Shown: in pieces, positions 52,426 through 63,695 of the stretch | Position numbering within the stretch: the first letter of the stretch is position 1 | Layout of the letters: every line of letters begins with the position of its first letter | Origin: Mixophyes australis | Lineage: Eukaryota > Chordata > Amphibia > Anura > Limnodynastidae | DNA length: 64,000 nucleotides | Direction: 5' to 3' | Assembly: GCA_036250195.1 (NCBI GenBank) | Contig: JAVHZZ010000006.1 | Location: 70,966,940 to 71,030,939 of the forward strand | The notes under the pieces: model-generated | Databases searched by the model: none | Told to the model about the DNA's origin: nothing | Seen by the model: only the letters and a program-made list of their open reading frames with translations | Translations under genes and position numbers: made by a program

Positions 52426-52618
52426 CAGCTGGATTTCTCAACTCCAGTCCTCAGGACCCCTAACAGTGCATGTTTTCCATATCTCCTTGCTTAAGCACAG
52501 GTGTATTCATAACTGACTGACACATTCTAACAGATCTACAGGTGGTATAATTATTTCCCTTGTCACCTGGAAATCAAGCACTGTTAGGGGCCCTGAGGAC
52601 TGGAGTTGAGAAACACTG
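52426..52618. mobile_element. hAT-like MITE (unit 50)
   Basis: Full length, GGGGCCC allele, interior GGAAATCAAGC variant shared with units 54, 56 and 59. Confidence 0.7.
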
Positions 52619-52679
52619 ATCTTCACGCTTGAACGACATCTATACCGATGTCTGCACCTTCTCTTGGATCTAACGAAAA

Positions 52680-52761
52680 TGGCAGCAGTGGGATTTGAAC
52701 CCACGCCTCCGAAGAGACTGGAGCCTTAATCCAGCGCCTTAGACCGCTCGGCCATGCTACC
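52680..52761 (-). tRNA. tRNA-Leu-AAG: tRNA-Leu (AAG), unit 50 slot 1
   Basis: Consensus body. Confidence 0.95.
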
Positions 52762-52889
52762 ACTCATGATCTCTCTTTCGTGAGCTCTAAGATCTGACAA
52801 TCAGAACAACAAAGCCTATAAATTCTGCATTTGAAAGCTGAGTATCTTCTTTATCTATACGTTGAAACCACATGAAGAACTAATAAAAA

Positions 52890-52971
52890 TGGCAGCAGTG
52901 GGATTTGAACCCACGCCTCCGAAGAGACTGGAGCCTAAATCCAGCGCCTTAGACCGCTCGGCCATGCTACC
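52890..52971 (-). tRNA. tRNA-Leu-TAG: tRNA-Leu (TAG), unit 50 slot 2
   Basis: Consensus body; ACTCCTGAG flank. Confidence 0.95.
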
Positions 52972-53254
52972 ACTCCTGAGCTTGCTTTCGTGAGCTCTAA
53001 GATCTGAAAAATGTCAATCAGATCAACAAAGCCTACAAATTCTGCATTTGAAAGCTGCATTTCAAAAAAAAATGTCAGGAGAAAAATCCGTAAAATGCTA
53101 AATTACATGCTATAACCACAAATCAGAAAAAGGTTGAATAAAGTGCTTAAGCGATAAAGTTGATTACAAATATTTACATTTTAATTGAGTTGCTATTTTT
53201 TCATTTCAACTGAATACCACAAAAATTTAGAGACAAGATCCAAACGTCTTATTT

Positions 53255-53336
53255 TGGCATCAGTGGGATTCAAAGACATACCTTCAAAAAAACACAAGCA
53301 AAAATTCAATCCCTTACACCAATGAGCCATGCTGCC
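53255..53336 (-). pseudogene. Decayed tRNA-Leu pseudogene (unit 51)
   Basis: Unit 51 copy; nearby spacer has CTATTTTTTCA, shared with unit 52. Confidence 0.75.
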
Positions 53337-53552
53337 ACCTTTGCTTTTCTATTTGTATGAAAAGTTGATAACATGATGAAATGTTAGTTATGATGGTGCC
53401 TGGCGGTATATACATCACACTAAAATAATTTTCGTTTCTCTTCACTGTTTTCAAATCACTTTATTTCGAAATATTTTAAACCGGTTTGAGGAATGTCTTC
53501 GACACATGACTAAAGTTGCGATTTAGCTAAAATATACTTCCACCGGTAACAC

Positions 53553-53745
53553 CAGCTGGATTTCTCAACTCCAGTCCTCAGGACCCCTAACAGTGCATGT
53601 TTTCCATATCTCCTTGCTTAAGCACAGGTGTATTCATAACTGACTGACACATTCTAACAGATCTACAGGTGGTATAATTATTTCCCTTGTCACCTGGAAA
53701 GCAAGCACTGTTAGGGGCCCTGAGGACTGGAGTTGAGAAACACTG
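53553..53745. mobile_element. hAT-like MITE (unit 51)
   Basis: Full length, GGGGCCC allele. Confidence 0.7.
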
Positions 53746-53806
53746 ATCTTCACGCTTGAACGACATCTATACCGATGTCTGCACCTTCTCTTGGATCTAA
53801 CGAAAA

Positions 53807-53888
53807 TGGCAGCAGTGGGATTTGAACCCACGCCTCCGAAGAGACTGGAGCCTTAATCCAGCGCCTTAGACCGCTCGGCCATGCTACC
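53807..53888 (-). tRNA. tRNA-Leu-AAG: tRNA-Leu (AAG), unit 51 slot 1
   Basis: Consensus body. Confidence 0.95.
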
Positions 53889-54016
53889 ACTCATGATCTC
53901 TCTTTCGTGAGCTCTAAGATCTGACAATCAGAACAACAAAGCCTATAAATTCTGCATTTGAAAGCTGAGTATCTTCTTTATCTATACGTTGAAACCACAT
54001 GAAGAACTAATAAAAA

Positions 54017-54098
54017 TGGCAGCAGTGGGATTTGAACCCACGCCTCCGAAGAGACTGGAGCCTAAATCCAGCGCCTTAGACCGCTCGGCCATGCTACC
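54017..54098 (-). tRNA. tRNA-Leu-TAG: tRNA-Leu (TAG), unit 51 slot 2
   Basis: Consensus body; ACTCCTGAG flank. Confidence 0.95.
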
Positions 54099-54381
54099 AC
54101 TCCTGAGCTTGCTTTCGTGAGCTCTAAGATCTGAAAAATGTCAATCAGATCAACAAAGCCTACAAATTCTGCATTTGAAAGCTGCATTTCAAAAAAAAAT
54201 GTCAGGAGAAAAATCCGTAAAATGCTAAATTACATGCTATAACCACAAATCAGAAAAAGGTTGAATAAAGTGCTTAAGCGATAAAGTTGATTACAAATAT
54301 TTACATTTTAATTGAGTTGCTATTTTTTCATTTCAACTGAATACCACAAAAATTTAGAGACAAGATCCAAACGTCTTATTT

Positions 54382-54463
54382 TGGCATCAGTGGGATTCAA
54401 AGACATACCTTCAAAAAAACACAAGCAAAAATTCAATCCCTTACACCAATGAGCCATGCTGCC
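54382..54463 (-). pseudogene. Decayed tRNA-Leu pseudogene (unit 52)
   Basis: Unit 52 copy. Confidence 0.75.
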
Positions 54464-54679
54464 ACCTTTGCTTTTCTATTTGTATGAAAAGTTGATAACA
54501 TGATGAAATGTTAGTTATGATGGTGCCTGGCGGTATATACATCACACTAAAATAATTTTCGTTTCTCTTCACTGTTTTCAAATCACTTTATTTCGAAATA
54601 TTTTAAACCGGTTTGAGGAATGTCTTCGACACATGACTAAAGTTGCGATTTAGCTAAAATATACTTCCACCGGTAACAC

Positions 54680-54872
54680 CAGCTGGATTTCTCAACTCCA
54701 GTCCTCAGGACCCCTAACAGTGCATGTTTTCCATATCTCCTTGCTTAAGCACAGGTGTATTCATAACTGACTGACACATTCTAACAGATCTACAGGTGGT
54801 ATAATTATTTCCCTTGTCACCTGGAAAGCAAGCACTGTTAGGGGCCCTGAGGACTGGAGTTGAGAAACACTG
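54680..54872. mobile_element. hAT-like MITE (unit 52)
   Basis: Full length, GGGGCCC allele. Confidence 0.7.
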
Positions 54873-54933
54873 ATCTTCACGCTTGAACGACATCTATACC
54901 GATGTCTGCACCTTCTCTTGGATCTAACGAAAA

Positions 54934-55015
54934 TGGCAGCAGTGGGATTTGAACCCACGCCTCCGAAGAGACTGGAGCCTTAATCCAGCGCCTTAGACCG
55001 CTCGGCCATGCTACC
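54934..55015 (-). tRNA. tRNA-Leu-AAG: tRNA-Leu (AAG), unit 52 slot 1
   Basis: Consensus body. Confidence 0.95.
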
Positions 55016-55143
55016 ACTCATGATCTCTCTTTCGTGAGCTCTAAGATCTGACAATCAGAACAACAAAGCCTATAAATTCTGCATTTGAAAGCTGAGTATC
55101 TTCTTTATCTATACGTTGGAACCACATGAAGAAATAATAAAAA

Positions 55144-55225
55144 TGGCAGCAGTGGGATTTGAACCCACGCCGCCGAAGAGACTGGAGCCTAAATCCAGCG
55201 CCTTAGACCGCTCGGCCATGCTACC
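55144..55225 (-). tRNA. tRNA-Leu-TAG: tRNA-Leu (TAG), unit 52 slot 2
   Basis: Variable-arm GCG allele, as in unit 49, three units (3381 bp) away. Confidence 0.92.
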
Positions 55226-55508
55226 ACTCATGAGCTTGCTTTCGTGAGCTCTAAGATCTGAAAAATGTCAATCAGATCAACAAAGCCTACAAATTCTGCA
55301 TTTGAAAGCTGCATTTCAAAAAAAAATGTCAGGAGAAAAATCCGTAAAATGCTAAATAACATGCTATAACCACAAATCAGAAAAAGGTTGAATAAAGTGC
55401 TTAAGCGATAAAGTTGATTACAAATATTTACATTTTAATTGAGTTGCTATTTGTTCATTTCAACTGAATACCACAAAAATTTAGAGACAAGATCCAAACG
55501 TCTTATTT

Positions 55509-55590
55509 TGGCATCAGTGGGATTCAAAGACATACCTTCAAAAAAACACAAGCAAAAATTCAATCCCTTACACCAATGAGCCATGCTGCC
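55509..55590 (-). pseudogene. Decayed tRNA-Leu pseudogene (unit 53)
   Basis: Unit 53 copy. Confidence 0.75.
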
Positions 55591-55806
55591 ACCTTTGCTT
55601 TTCTATTTGTATGAAAAGTTGATAACATGATGAAATGTTAGTTATGATGGTGCCTGGCGGTATATACATCACACTAAAATAATTTTCGTTTCTCTTCACT
55701 GTTTTCAAATCACTTTATTTCGAAATATTTTAAACCGGTTTGAGGAATGTCTTCGACACATGACTAAAGTTGCGATTTAGCTAAAATATACTTCCACCGG
55801 TAACAC

Positions 55807-55999
55807 CAGCTGGATTTCTCAACTCCAGTCCTCAGGACCCCTAACAGTGCATGTTTTCCATATCTCCTTGCTTAAGCACAGGTGTATTCATAACTGACTG
55901 ACACATTCTAACAGATCTACAGGTGGTATAATTATTTCCCTTGTCACCTGGAAAGCAAGCACTGTTAGGGGCCCTGAGGACTGGAGTTGAGAAACACTG
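55807..55999. mobile_element. hAT-like MITE (unit 53)
   Basis: Full length, GGGGCCC allele. Confidence 0.7.
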
Positions 56000-56060
56000 A
56001 TCTTCACGCTTGAACGACATCTATACCGATGTCTGCACCTTCTCTTGGATCTAACGAAAA

Positions 56061-56142
56061 TGGCAGCAGTGGGATTTGAACCCACGCCTCCGAAGAGACT
56101 GGAGCCTTAATCCAGCGCCTTAGACCGCTCGGCCATGCTACC
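56061..56142 (-). tRNA. tRNA-Leu-AAG: tRNA-Leu (AAG), unit 53 slot 1
   Basis: Consensus body. Confidence 0.95.
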
Positions 56143-56270
56143 ACTCATGATCTCTCTTTCGTGAGCTCTAAGATCTGACAATCAGAACAACAAAGCCTAT
56201 AAATTCTGCATTTGAAAGCTGAGTATCTTCTTTATCTATACGTTGGAACCACATGAAGAACTAATAAAAA

Positions 56271-56352
56271 TGGCAGCAGTGGGATTTGAACCCACGCCTC
56301 CGAAGAGACTGGAGCCTAAATCCAGCGCCTTAGACCGCTCGGCCATGCTTCC
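56271..56352 (-). tRNA. tRNA-Leu-TAG: tRNA-Leu (TAG), unit 53 slot 2, T3A variant
   Basis: T3A replaces the T3-G70 wobble with an A-G mismatch. Spacer marker ATGTAAGG follows. Confidence 0.9.
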
Positions 56353-56635
56353 ACTCATGAGCTTGCTTTCGTGAGCTCTAAGATCTGAAAAATGTCAATC
56401 AGATCAACAAAGCCTACAAATTCTGCATTTGAAAGCTGCATTTCAAAAAAAAATGTAAGGAGAAAAATCCGTAAAATGCTAAATAACATGCTATAACCAC
56501 AAATCAGAAAAAGGTTGAATAAAGTGCTTAAGCGATAAAGTTGATTACAAATATTTACATTTTAATTGAGTTGCTATTTGTTCATTTCAACTGAATACCA
56601 CAAAAATTTAGAGACAAGATCCAAACGTCTTATTT

Positions 56636-56717
56636 TGGCATCAGTGGGATTCAAAGACATACCTTCAAAAAAACACAAGCAAAAATTCAATCCCTTACAC
56701 CAATGAGCCATGCTGCC
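56636..56717 (-). pseudogene. Decayed tRNA-Leu pseudogene (unit 54)
   Basis: Unit 54 copy. Confidence 0.75.
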
Positions 56718-56933
56718 ACCTTTGCTTTTCTATTTGTATGAAAAGTTGATAACATGATGAAATGTTAGTTATGATGGTGCCTGGCGGTATATACATCACA
56801 CTAAAATAATTTTCGTTTCTCTTCACTGTTTTCAAATCACTTTATTTCGAAATATTTTAAACCGGTTTGAGGAATGTCTTCGACACATGACTAAAGTTGC
56901 GATTTAGCTAAAATATACTTCCACCGGTAACAC

Positions 56934-57126
56934 CAGCTGGATTTCTCAACTCCAGTCCTCAGGACCCCTAACAGTGCATGTTTTCCATATCTCCTTGCTT
57001 AAGCACAGGTGTATTCATAACTGACTGACACATTCTAACAGATCTACAGGTGGTATAATTATTTCCCTTGTCACCTGGAAATCAAGCACTGTTAGGGGCC
57101 CTGAGGACTGGAGTTGAGAAACACTG
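56934..57126. mobile_element. hAT-like MITE (unit 54)
   Basis: Full length, GGAAATCAAGC variant. Confidence 0.7.
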
Positions 57127-57187
57127 ATCTTCACGCTTGAACGACATCTATACCGATGTCTGCACCTTCTCTTGGATCTAACGAAAA

Positions 57188-57269
57188 TGGCAGCAGTGGG
57201 ATTTGAACCCACGCCTCCGAAGAGACTGGAGCCTTAATCCAGCGCCTTAGACCGCTCGGCCATGCTACC
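57188..57269 (-). tRNA. tRNA-Leu-AAG: tRNA-Leu (AAG), unit 54 slot 1
   Basis: Consensus body. Confidence 0.95.
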
Positions 57270-57397
57270 ACTCATGATCTCTCTTTCGTGAGCTCTAAGA
57301 TCTGACAATCAGAACAACAAAGCCTATAAATTCTGCATTTGAAAGCTGAGTATCTTCTTTATCTATACGTTGAAACCACATGAAGAACTAATAAAAA

Positions 57398-57479
57398 TGG
57401 CAGCAGCGGGATTTGAACCCACGCCTCCGAAGAGACTGGAGCCTAAATCCAGCGCCTTAGACCGCTCGGCCATGCTACC
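57398..57479 (-). tRNA. tRNA-Leu-TAG: tRNA-Leu (TAG), unit 54 slot 2
   Basis: A64G gives a T50-G64 wobble in the T stem; likely tolerated. ACTCCTGAG flank. Confidence 0.93.
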
Positions 57480-57762
57480 ACTCCTGAGCTTGCTTTCGTG
57501 AGCTCTAAGATCTGAAAAATGTCAATCAGATCAACAAAGCCTACAAATTCTGCATTTGAAAGCTGCATTTCAAAAAAAAATGTCAGGAGAAAAATCCGTA
57601 AAATGCTAAATTACATGCTATAACCACAAATCAGAAAAAGGTTGAATAAAGTGCTTAAGCGATAAAGTTGATTACAAATATTTACATTTTAATTGAGTTG
57701 CTATTTGTTCATTTCAACTGAATACCACAAAAATTTAGAGACAAGATCCAAACGTCTTATTT

Positions 57763-57844
57763 TGGCATCAGTGGGATTCAAAGACATACCTTCAAAAAAA
57801 CACAAGCAAAAATTCAATCCCTTACACCAATGAGCCATGCTGCC
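57763..57844 (-). pseudogene. Decayed tRNA-Leu pseudogene (unit 55)
   Basis: Unit 55 copy. Confidence 0.75.
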
Positions 57845-58060
57845 ACCTTTGCTTTTCTATTTGTATGAAAAGTTGATAACATGATGAAATGTTAGTTATG
57901 ATGGTGCCTGGCGGTATATACATCACACTAAAATAATTTTCGTTTCTCTTCACTGTTTTCAAATCACTTTATTTCGAAATATTTTAAACCGGTTTGAGGA
58001 ATGTCTTCGACACATGACTAAAGTTGCGATTTAGCTAAAATATACTTCCACCGGTAACAC

Positions 58061-58253
58061 CAGCTGGATTTCTCAACTCCAGTCCTCAGGACCCCTAACA
58101 GTGCATGTTTTCCATATCTCCTTGCTTAAGCACAGGTGTATTCATAACTGACTGACACATTCTAACAGATCTACAGGTGGTATAATTATTTCCCTTGTCA
58201 CCTGGAAAGCAAGCACTGTTAGGGGCCCTGAGGACTGGAGTTGAGAAACACTG
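58061..58253. mobile_element. hAT-like MITE (unit 55)
   Basis: Full length, GGGGCCC allele. Confidence 0.7.
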
Positions 58254-58314
58254 ATCTTCACGCTTGAACGACATCTATACCGATGTCTGCACCTTCTCTT
58301 GGATCTAACGAAAA

Positions 58315-58396
58315 TGGCAGCAGTGGGATTTGAACCCACGCCTCCGAAGAGACTGGAGCCTTAATCCAGCGCCTTAGACCGCTCGGCCATGCTACC
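58315..58396 (-). tRNA. tRNA-Leu-AAG: tRNA-Leu (AAG), unit 55 slot 1
   Basis: Consensus body. Confidence 0.95.
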
Positions 58397-58524
58397 ACTC
58401 ATGATCTCTCTTTCGTGAGCTCTAAGATCTGACAATCAGAACAACAAAGCCTATAAATTCTGCATTTGAAAGCTGAGTATCTTCTTTATCTATACGTTGG
58501 AACCACATGAAGAACTAATAAAAA

Positions 58525-58606
58525 TGGCAGCAGTGGGATTTGAACCCACGCCTCCGAAGAGACTGGAGCCTAAATCCAGCGCCTTAGACCGCTCGGCCAT
58601 GCTTCC
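58525..58606 (-). tRNA. tRNA-Leu-TAG: tRNA-Leu (TAG), unit 55 slot 2, T3A variant
   Basis: T3A allele, as in unit 53. Confidence 0.9.
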
Positions 58607-58889
58607 ACTCATGAGCTTGCTTTCGTGAGCTCTAAGATCTGAAAAATGTCAATCAGATCAACAAAGCCTACAAATTCTGCATTTGAAAGCTGCATTTCAA
58701 AAAAAAATGTAAGGAGAAAAATCCGTAAAATGCTAAATAACATGCTATAACCACAAATCAGAAAAAGGTTGAATAAAGTGCTTAAGCGATAAAGTTGATT
58801 ACAAATATTTACATTTTAATTGAGTTGCTATTTGTTCATTTCAACTGAATACCACAAAAATTTAGAGACAAGATCCAAACGTCTTATTT

Positions 58890-58971
58890 TGGCATCAGTG
58901 GGATTCAAAGACATACCTTCAAAAAAACACAAGCAAAAATTCAATCCCTTACACCAATGAGCCATGCTGCC
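58890..58971 (-). pseudogene. Decayed tRNA-Leu pseudogene (unit 56)
   Basis: Unit 56 copy. Confidence 0.75.
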
Positions 58972-59187
58972 ACCTTTGCTTTTCTATTTGTATGAAAAGT
59001 TGATAACATGATGAAATGTTAGTTATGATGGTGCCTGGCGGTATATACATCACACTAAAATAATTTTCGTTTCTCTTCACTGTTTTCAAATCACTTTATT
59101 TCGAAATATTTTAAACCGGTTTGAGGAATGTCTTCGACACATGACTAAAGTTGCGATTTAGCTAAAATATACTTCCACCGGTAACAC

Positions 59188-59380
59188 CAGCTGGATTTCT
59201 CAACTCCAGTCCTCAGGACCCCTAACAGTGCATGTTTTCCATATCTCCTTGCTTAAGCACAGGTGTATTCATAACTGACTGACACATTCTAACAGATCTA
59301 CAGGTGGTATAATTATTTCCCTTGTCACCTGGAAATCAAGCACTGTTAGGGGCCCTGAGGACTGGAGTTGAGAAACACTG
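59188..59380. mobile_element. hAT-like MITE (unit 56)
   Basis: Full length, GGAAATCAAGC variant. Confidence 0.7.
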
Positions 59381-59441
59381 ATCTTCACGCTTGAACGACA
59401 TCTATACCGATGTCTGCACCTTCTCTTGGATCTAACGAAAA

Positions 59442-59523
59442 TGGCAGCAGTGGGATTTGAACCCACGCCTCCGAAGAGACTGGAGCCTTAATCCAGCGCC
59501 TTAGACCGCTCGGCCATGCTACC
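59442..59523 (-). tRNA. tRNA-Leu-AAG: tRNA-Leu (AAG), unit 56 slot 1
   Basis: Consensus body. Confidence 0.95.
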
Positions 59524-59651
59524 ACTCATGATCTCTCTTTCGTGAGCTCTAAGATCTGACAATCAGAACAACAAAGCCTATAAATTCTGCATTTGAAAGC
59601 TGAGTATCTTCTTTATCTATACGTTGAAACCACATGAAGAACTAATAAAAA

Positions 59652-59733
59652 TGGCAGCAGCGGGATTTGAACCCACGCCTCCGAAGAGACTGGAGCCTAA
59701 ATCCAGCGCCTTAGACCGCTCGGCCATGCTACC
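59652..59733 (-). tRNA. tRNA-Leu-TAG: tRNA-Leu (TAG), unit 56 slot 2
   Basis: A64G allele, as in unit 54. Confidence 0.93.
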
Positions 59734-60016
59734 ACTCCTGAGCTTGCTTTCGTGAGCTCTAAGATCTGAAAAATGTCAATCAGATCAACAAAGCCTACAA
59801 ATTCTGCATTTGAAAGCTGCATTTCAAAAAAAAATGTCAGGAGAAAAATCCGTAAAATGCTAAATTACATGCTATAACCACAAATCAGAAAAAGGTTGAA
59901 TAAAGTGCTTAAGCGATAAAGTTGATTACAAATATTTACATTTTAATTGAGTTGCTATTTGTTCATTTCAACTGAATACCACAAAAATTTAGAGACAAGA
60001 TCCAAACGTCTTATTT

Positions 60017-60098
60017 TGGCATCAGTGGGATTCAAAGACATACCTTCAAAAAAACACAAGCAAAAATTCAATCCCTTACACCAATGAGCCATGCTGCC
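60017..60098 (-). pseudogene. Decayed tRNA-Leu pseudogene (unit 57)
   Basis: Unit 57 copy. Confidence 0.75.
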
Positions 60099-60314
60099 AC
60101 CTTTGCTTTTCTATTTGTATGAAAAGTTGATAACATGATGAAATGTTAGTTATGATGGTGCCTGGCGGTATATACATCACACTAAAATAATTTTCGTTTC
60201 TCTTCACTGTTTTCAAATCACTTTATTTCGAAATATTTTAAACCGGTTTGAGGAATGTCTTCGACACATGACTAAAGTTGCGATTTAGCTAAAATATACT
60301 TCCACCGGTAACAC

Positions 60315-60507
60315 CAGCTGGATTTCTCAACTCCAGTCCTCAGGACCCCTAACAGTGCATGTTTTCCATATCTCCTTGCTTAAGCACAGGTGTATTCATA
60401 ACTGACTGACACATTCTAACAGATCTACAGGTGGTATAATTATTTCCCTTGTCACCTGGAAAGCAAGCACTGTTAGGGGCCCTGAGGACTGGAGTTGAGA
60501 AACACTG
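60315..60507. mobile_element. hAT-like MITE (unit 57)
   Basis: Full length, GGGGCCC allele. Confidence 0.7.
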
Positions 60508-60568
60508 ATCTTCACGCTTGAACGACATCTATACCGATGTCTGCACCTTCTCTTGGATCTAACGAAAA

Positions 60569-60650
60569 TGGCAGCAGTGGGATTTGAACCCACGCCTCCG
60601 AAGAGACTGGAGCCTTAATCCAGCGCCTTAGACCGCTCGGCCATGCTACC
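60569..60650 (-). tRNA. tRNA-Leu-AAG: tRNA-Leu (AAG), unit 57 slot 1
   Basis: Consensus body. Confidence 0.95.
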
Positions 60651-60778
60651 ACTCATGATCTCTCTTTCGTGAGCTCTAAGATCTGACAATCAGAACAACA
60701 AAGCCTATAAATTCTGCATTTGAAAGCTGAGTATCTTCTTTATCTATACGTTGGAACCACATGAAGAAATAATAAAAA

Positions 60779-60860
60779 TGGCAGCAGTGGGATTTGAACC
60801 CACGCCGCCGAAGAGACTGGAGCCTAAATCCAGCGCCTTAGACCGCTCGGCCATGCTACC
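60779..60860 (-). tRNA. tRNA-Leu-TAG: tRNA-Leu (TAG), unit 57 slot 2
   Basis: Variable-arm GCG allele and GAAATAATAAA flank, as in units 49 and 52. Confidence 0.92.
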
Positions 60861-61143
60861 ACTCATGAGCTTGCTTTCGTGAGCTCTAAGATCTGAAAAA
60901 TGTCAATCAGATCAACAAAGCCTACAAATTCTGCATTTGAAAGCTGCATTTCAAAAAAAAATGTCAGGAGAAAAATCCGTAAAATGCTAAATAACATGCT
61001 ATAACCACAAATCAGAAAAAGGTTGAATAAAGTGCTTAAGCGATAAAGTTGATTACAAATATTTACATTTTAATTGAGTTGCTATTTGTTCATTTCAACT
61101 GAATACCACAAAAATTTAGAGACAAGATCCAAACGTCTTATTT

Positions 61144-61225
61144 TGGCATCAGTGGGATTCAAAGACATACCTTCAAAAAAACACAAGCAAAAATTCAATC
61201 CCTTACACCAATGAGCCATGCTGCC
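61144..61225 (-). pseudogene. Decayed tRNA-Leu pseudogene (unit 58)
   Basis: Unit 58 copy. Confidence 0.75.
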
Positions 61226-61441
61226 ACCTTTGCTTTTCTATTTGTATGAAAAGTTGATAACATGATGAAATGTTAGTTATGATGGTGCCTGGCGGTATAT
61301 ACATCACACTAAAATAATTTTCGTTTCTCTTCACTGTTTTCAAATCACTTTATTTCGAAATATTTTAAACCGGTTTGAGGAATGTCTTCGACACATGACT
61401 AAAGTTGCGATTTAGCTAAAATATACTTCTACCGGTAACAC

Positions 61442-61634
61442 CAGCTGGATTTCTCAACTCCAGTCCTCAGGACCCCTAACAGTGCATGTTTTCCATATCT
61501 CCTTGCTTAAGCACAGGTGTATTCATAACTGACTGACACATTCTAACAGATCTACGGGTGGTATAATTATTTCCCTTGTCACCTGGAAAGCAAGCACTGT
61601 TAAGGGTCCTGAGGACTGGAGTTGAGAAACACTG
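61442..61634. mobile_element. hAT-like MITE (unit 58)
   Basis: Full length; isolated AAGGGTCC and CTACGGGTGG alleles resembling unit 14, nearly 47 kb away. Confidence 0.7.
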
Positions 61635-61695
61635 ATCTTCACGCTTGAACGACATCTATACCGATGTCTGCACCTTCTCTTGGATCTAACGAAAA

Positions 61696-61777
61696 TGGCA
61701 GCAGTGGGATTTAAACCCACGCCTCCGAAGAGACTGGAGCCTTAATCCAGCACCTTAGACCGCTCGGCCATGCTACC
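61696..61777 (-). tRNA. tRNA-Leu-AAG: tRNA-Leu (AAG), unit 58 slot 1, B-box mutant
   Basis: C56T and C25T, as in unit 14, but with normal G13. The only B-box mutant in the right half of the window. Confidence 0.77.
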
Positions 61778-61905
61778 ACTCATGATCTCTCTTTCGTGAG
61801 CTCTAAGATCTGACAATCAGAACAACAAAGCCTATAAATTCTGCATTTGAAAGCTGAGTATCTTCTTTATCTATACGTTGGAACCACATGAAGAACTAAT
61901 AAAAA

Positions 61906-61987
61906 TGGCAGCAGTGGGATTTGAACCCACGCCTCCGAAGAGACTGGAGCCTAAATCCAGCGCCTTAGACCGCTCGGCCATGCTTCC
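61906..61987 (-). tRNA. tRNA-Leu-TAG: tRNA-Leu (TAG), unit 58 slot 2, T3A variant
   Basis: T3A allele, as in units 53 and 55. Confidence 0.9.
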
Positions 61988-62270
61988 ACTCATGAGCTTG
62001 CTTTCGTGAGCTCTAAGATCTGAAAAATGTCAATCAGATCAACAAAGCCTACAAATTCTGCATTTGAAAGCTGCATTTCAAAAAAAAATGTAAGGAGAAA
62101 AATCCGTAAAATGCTAAATAACATGCTATAACCACAAATCAGAAAAACGTTGAATAAAGTGCTTAAGCGATAAAGTTGATTACAAATATTTACATTTTAA
62201 TTGAGTTGCTATTTGTTCATTTCAACTGAATACCACAAAAATTTAGAGACAAGATCCAAACGTCTTATTT

Positions 62271-62352
62271 TGGCATCAGTGGGATTCAAAGACATACCTT
62301 CAAAAAAACACAAGCAAAAATTCAATCCCTTACACCAATGAGCCATGCTGCC
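62271..62352 (-). pseudogene. Decayed tRNA-Leu pseudogene (unit 59)
   Basis: Unit 59 copy. Confidence 0.75.
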
Positions 62353-62568
62353 ACCTTTGCTTTTCTATTTGTATGAAAAGTTGATAACATGATGAAATGT
62401 TAGTTATGATGGTGCCTGGCGGTATATACATCACACTAAAATAATTTTCGTTTCTCTTCACTGTTTTCAAATCACTTTATTTCGAAATATTTTAAACCGG
62501 TTTGAGGAATGTCTTCGACACATGACTAAAGTTGCGATTTAGCTAAAATATACTTCCACCGGTAACAC

Positions 62569-62761
62569 CAGCTGGATTTCTCAACTCCAGTCCTCAGGAC
62601 CCCTAACAGTGCATGTTTTCCATATCTCCTTGCTTAAGCACAGGTGTATTCATAACTGACTGACACATTCTAACAGATCTACAGGTGGTATAATTATTTC
62701 CCTTGTCACCTGGAAATCAAGCACTGTTAGGGGCCCTGAGGACTGGAGTTGAGAAACACTG
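62569..62761. mobile_element. hAT-like MITE (unit 59)
   Basis: Full length, GGAAATCAAGC variant. Confidence 0.7.
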
Positions 62762-62822
62762 ATCTTCACGCTTGAACGACATCTATACCGATGTCTGCAC
62801 CTTCTCTTGGATCTAACGAAAA

Positions 62823-62904
62823 TGGCAGCAGTGGGATTTGAACCCACGCCTCCGAAGAGACTGGAGCCTTAATCCAGCGCCTTAGACCGCTCGGCCATGC
62901 TACC
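62823..62904 (-). tRNA. tRNA-Leu-AAG: tRNA-Leu (AAG), unit 59 slot 1
   Basis: Consensus body. Confidence 0.95.
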
Positions 62905-63032
62905 ACTCATGATCTCTCTTTCGTGAGCTCTAAGATCTGACAATCAGAACAACAAAGCCTATAAATTCTGCATTTGAAAGCTGAGTATCTTCTTTATCTA
63001 TACGTTGAAACCACATGAAGAACTAATAAAAA

Positions 63033-63114
63033 TGGCAGCAGCGGGATTTGAACCCACGCCTCCGAAGAGACTGGAGCCTAAATCCAGCGCCTTAGACCGC
63101 TCGGCCATGCTACC
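63033..63114 (-). tRNA. tRNA-Leu-TAG: tRNA-Leu (TAG), unit 59 slot 2
   Basis: A64G allele. Confidence 0.93.
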
Positions 63115-63397
63115 ACTCCTGAGCTTGCTTTCGTGAGCTCTAAGATCTGAAAAATGTCAATCAGATCAACAAAGCCTACAAATTCTGCATTTGAAAGCTG
63201 CATTTCAAAAAAAAATGTCAGGAGAAAAATCCGTAAAATGCTAAATTACATGCTATAACCACAAATCAGAAAAAGGTTGAATAAAGTGCTTAAGCGATAA
63301 AGTTGATTACAAATATTTACATTTTAATTGAGTTGCTATTTGTTCATTTCAACTGAATACCACAAAAATTTAGAGACAAGATCCAAACGTCTTATTT

Positions 63398-63479
63398 TGG
63401 CATCAGTGGGATTCAAAGACATACCTTCAAAAAAACACAAGCAAAAATTCAATCCCTTACACCAATGAGCCATGCTGCC
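63398..63479 (-). pseudogene. Decayed tRNA-Leu pseudogene (unit 60)
   Basis: Unit 60 copy. Confidence 0.75.
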
Positions 63480-63695
63480 ACCTTTGCTTTTCTATTTGTA
63501 TGAAAAGTTGATAACATGATGAAATGTTAGTTATGATGGTGCCTGGCGGTATATACATCACACTAAAATAATTTTCGTTTCTCTTCACTGTTTTCAAATC
63601 ACTTTATTTCGAAATATTTTAAACCGGTTTGAGGAATGTCTTCGACACATGACTAAAGTTGCGATTTAGCTAAAATATACTTCCACCGGTAACAC

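Larger units (their letters stand above)
55509..57762. repeat. 2254-bp two-unit higher-order block, copy 1
   Basis: Units 53-54: a T3A slot-2 allele followed by an A64G slot-2 allele. The pair repeats at 57763-60016 and, with a different slot 1 in its first unit, at 61144-63397. Confidence 0.86.
57763..60016. repeat. 2254-bp two-unit higher-order block, copy 2
   Basis: Direct duplicate of 55509-57762, carrying the same T3A, ATGTAAGG, GGAAATCAAGC and A64G markers. Confidence 0.86.
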
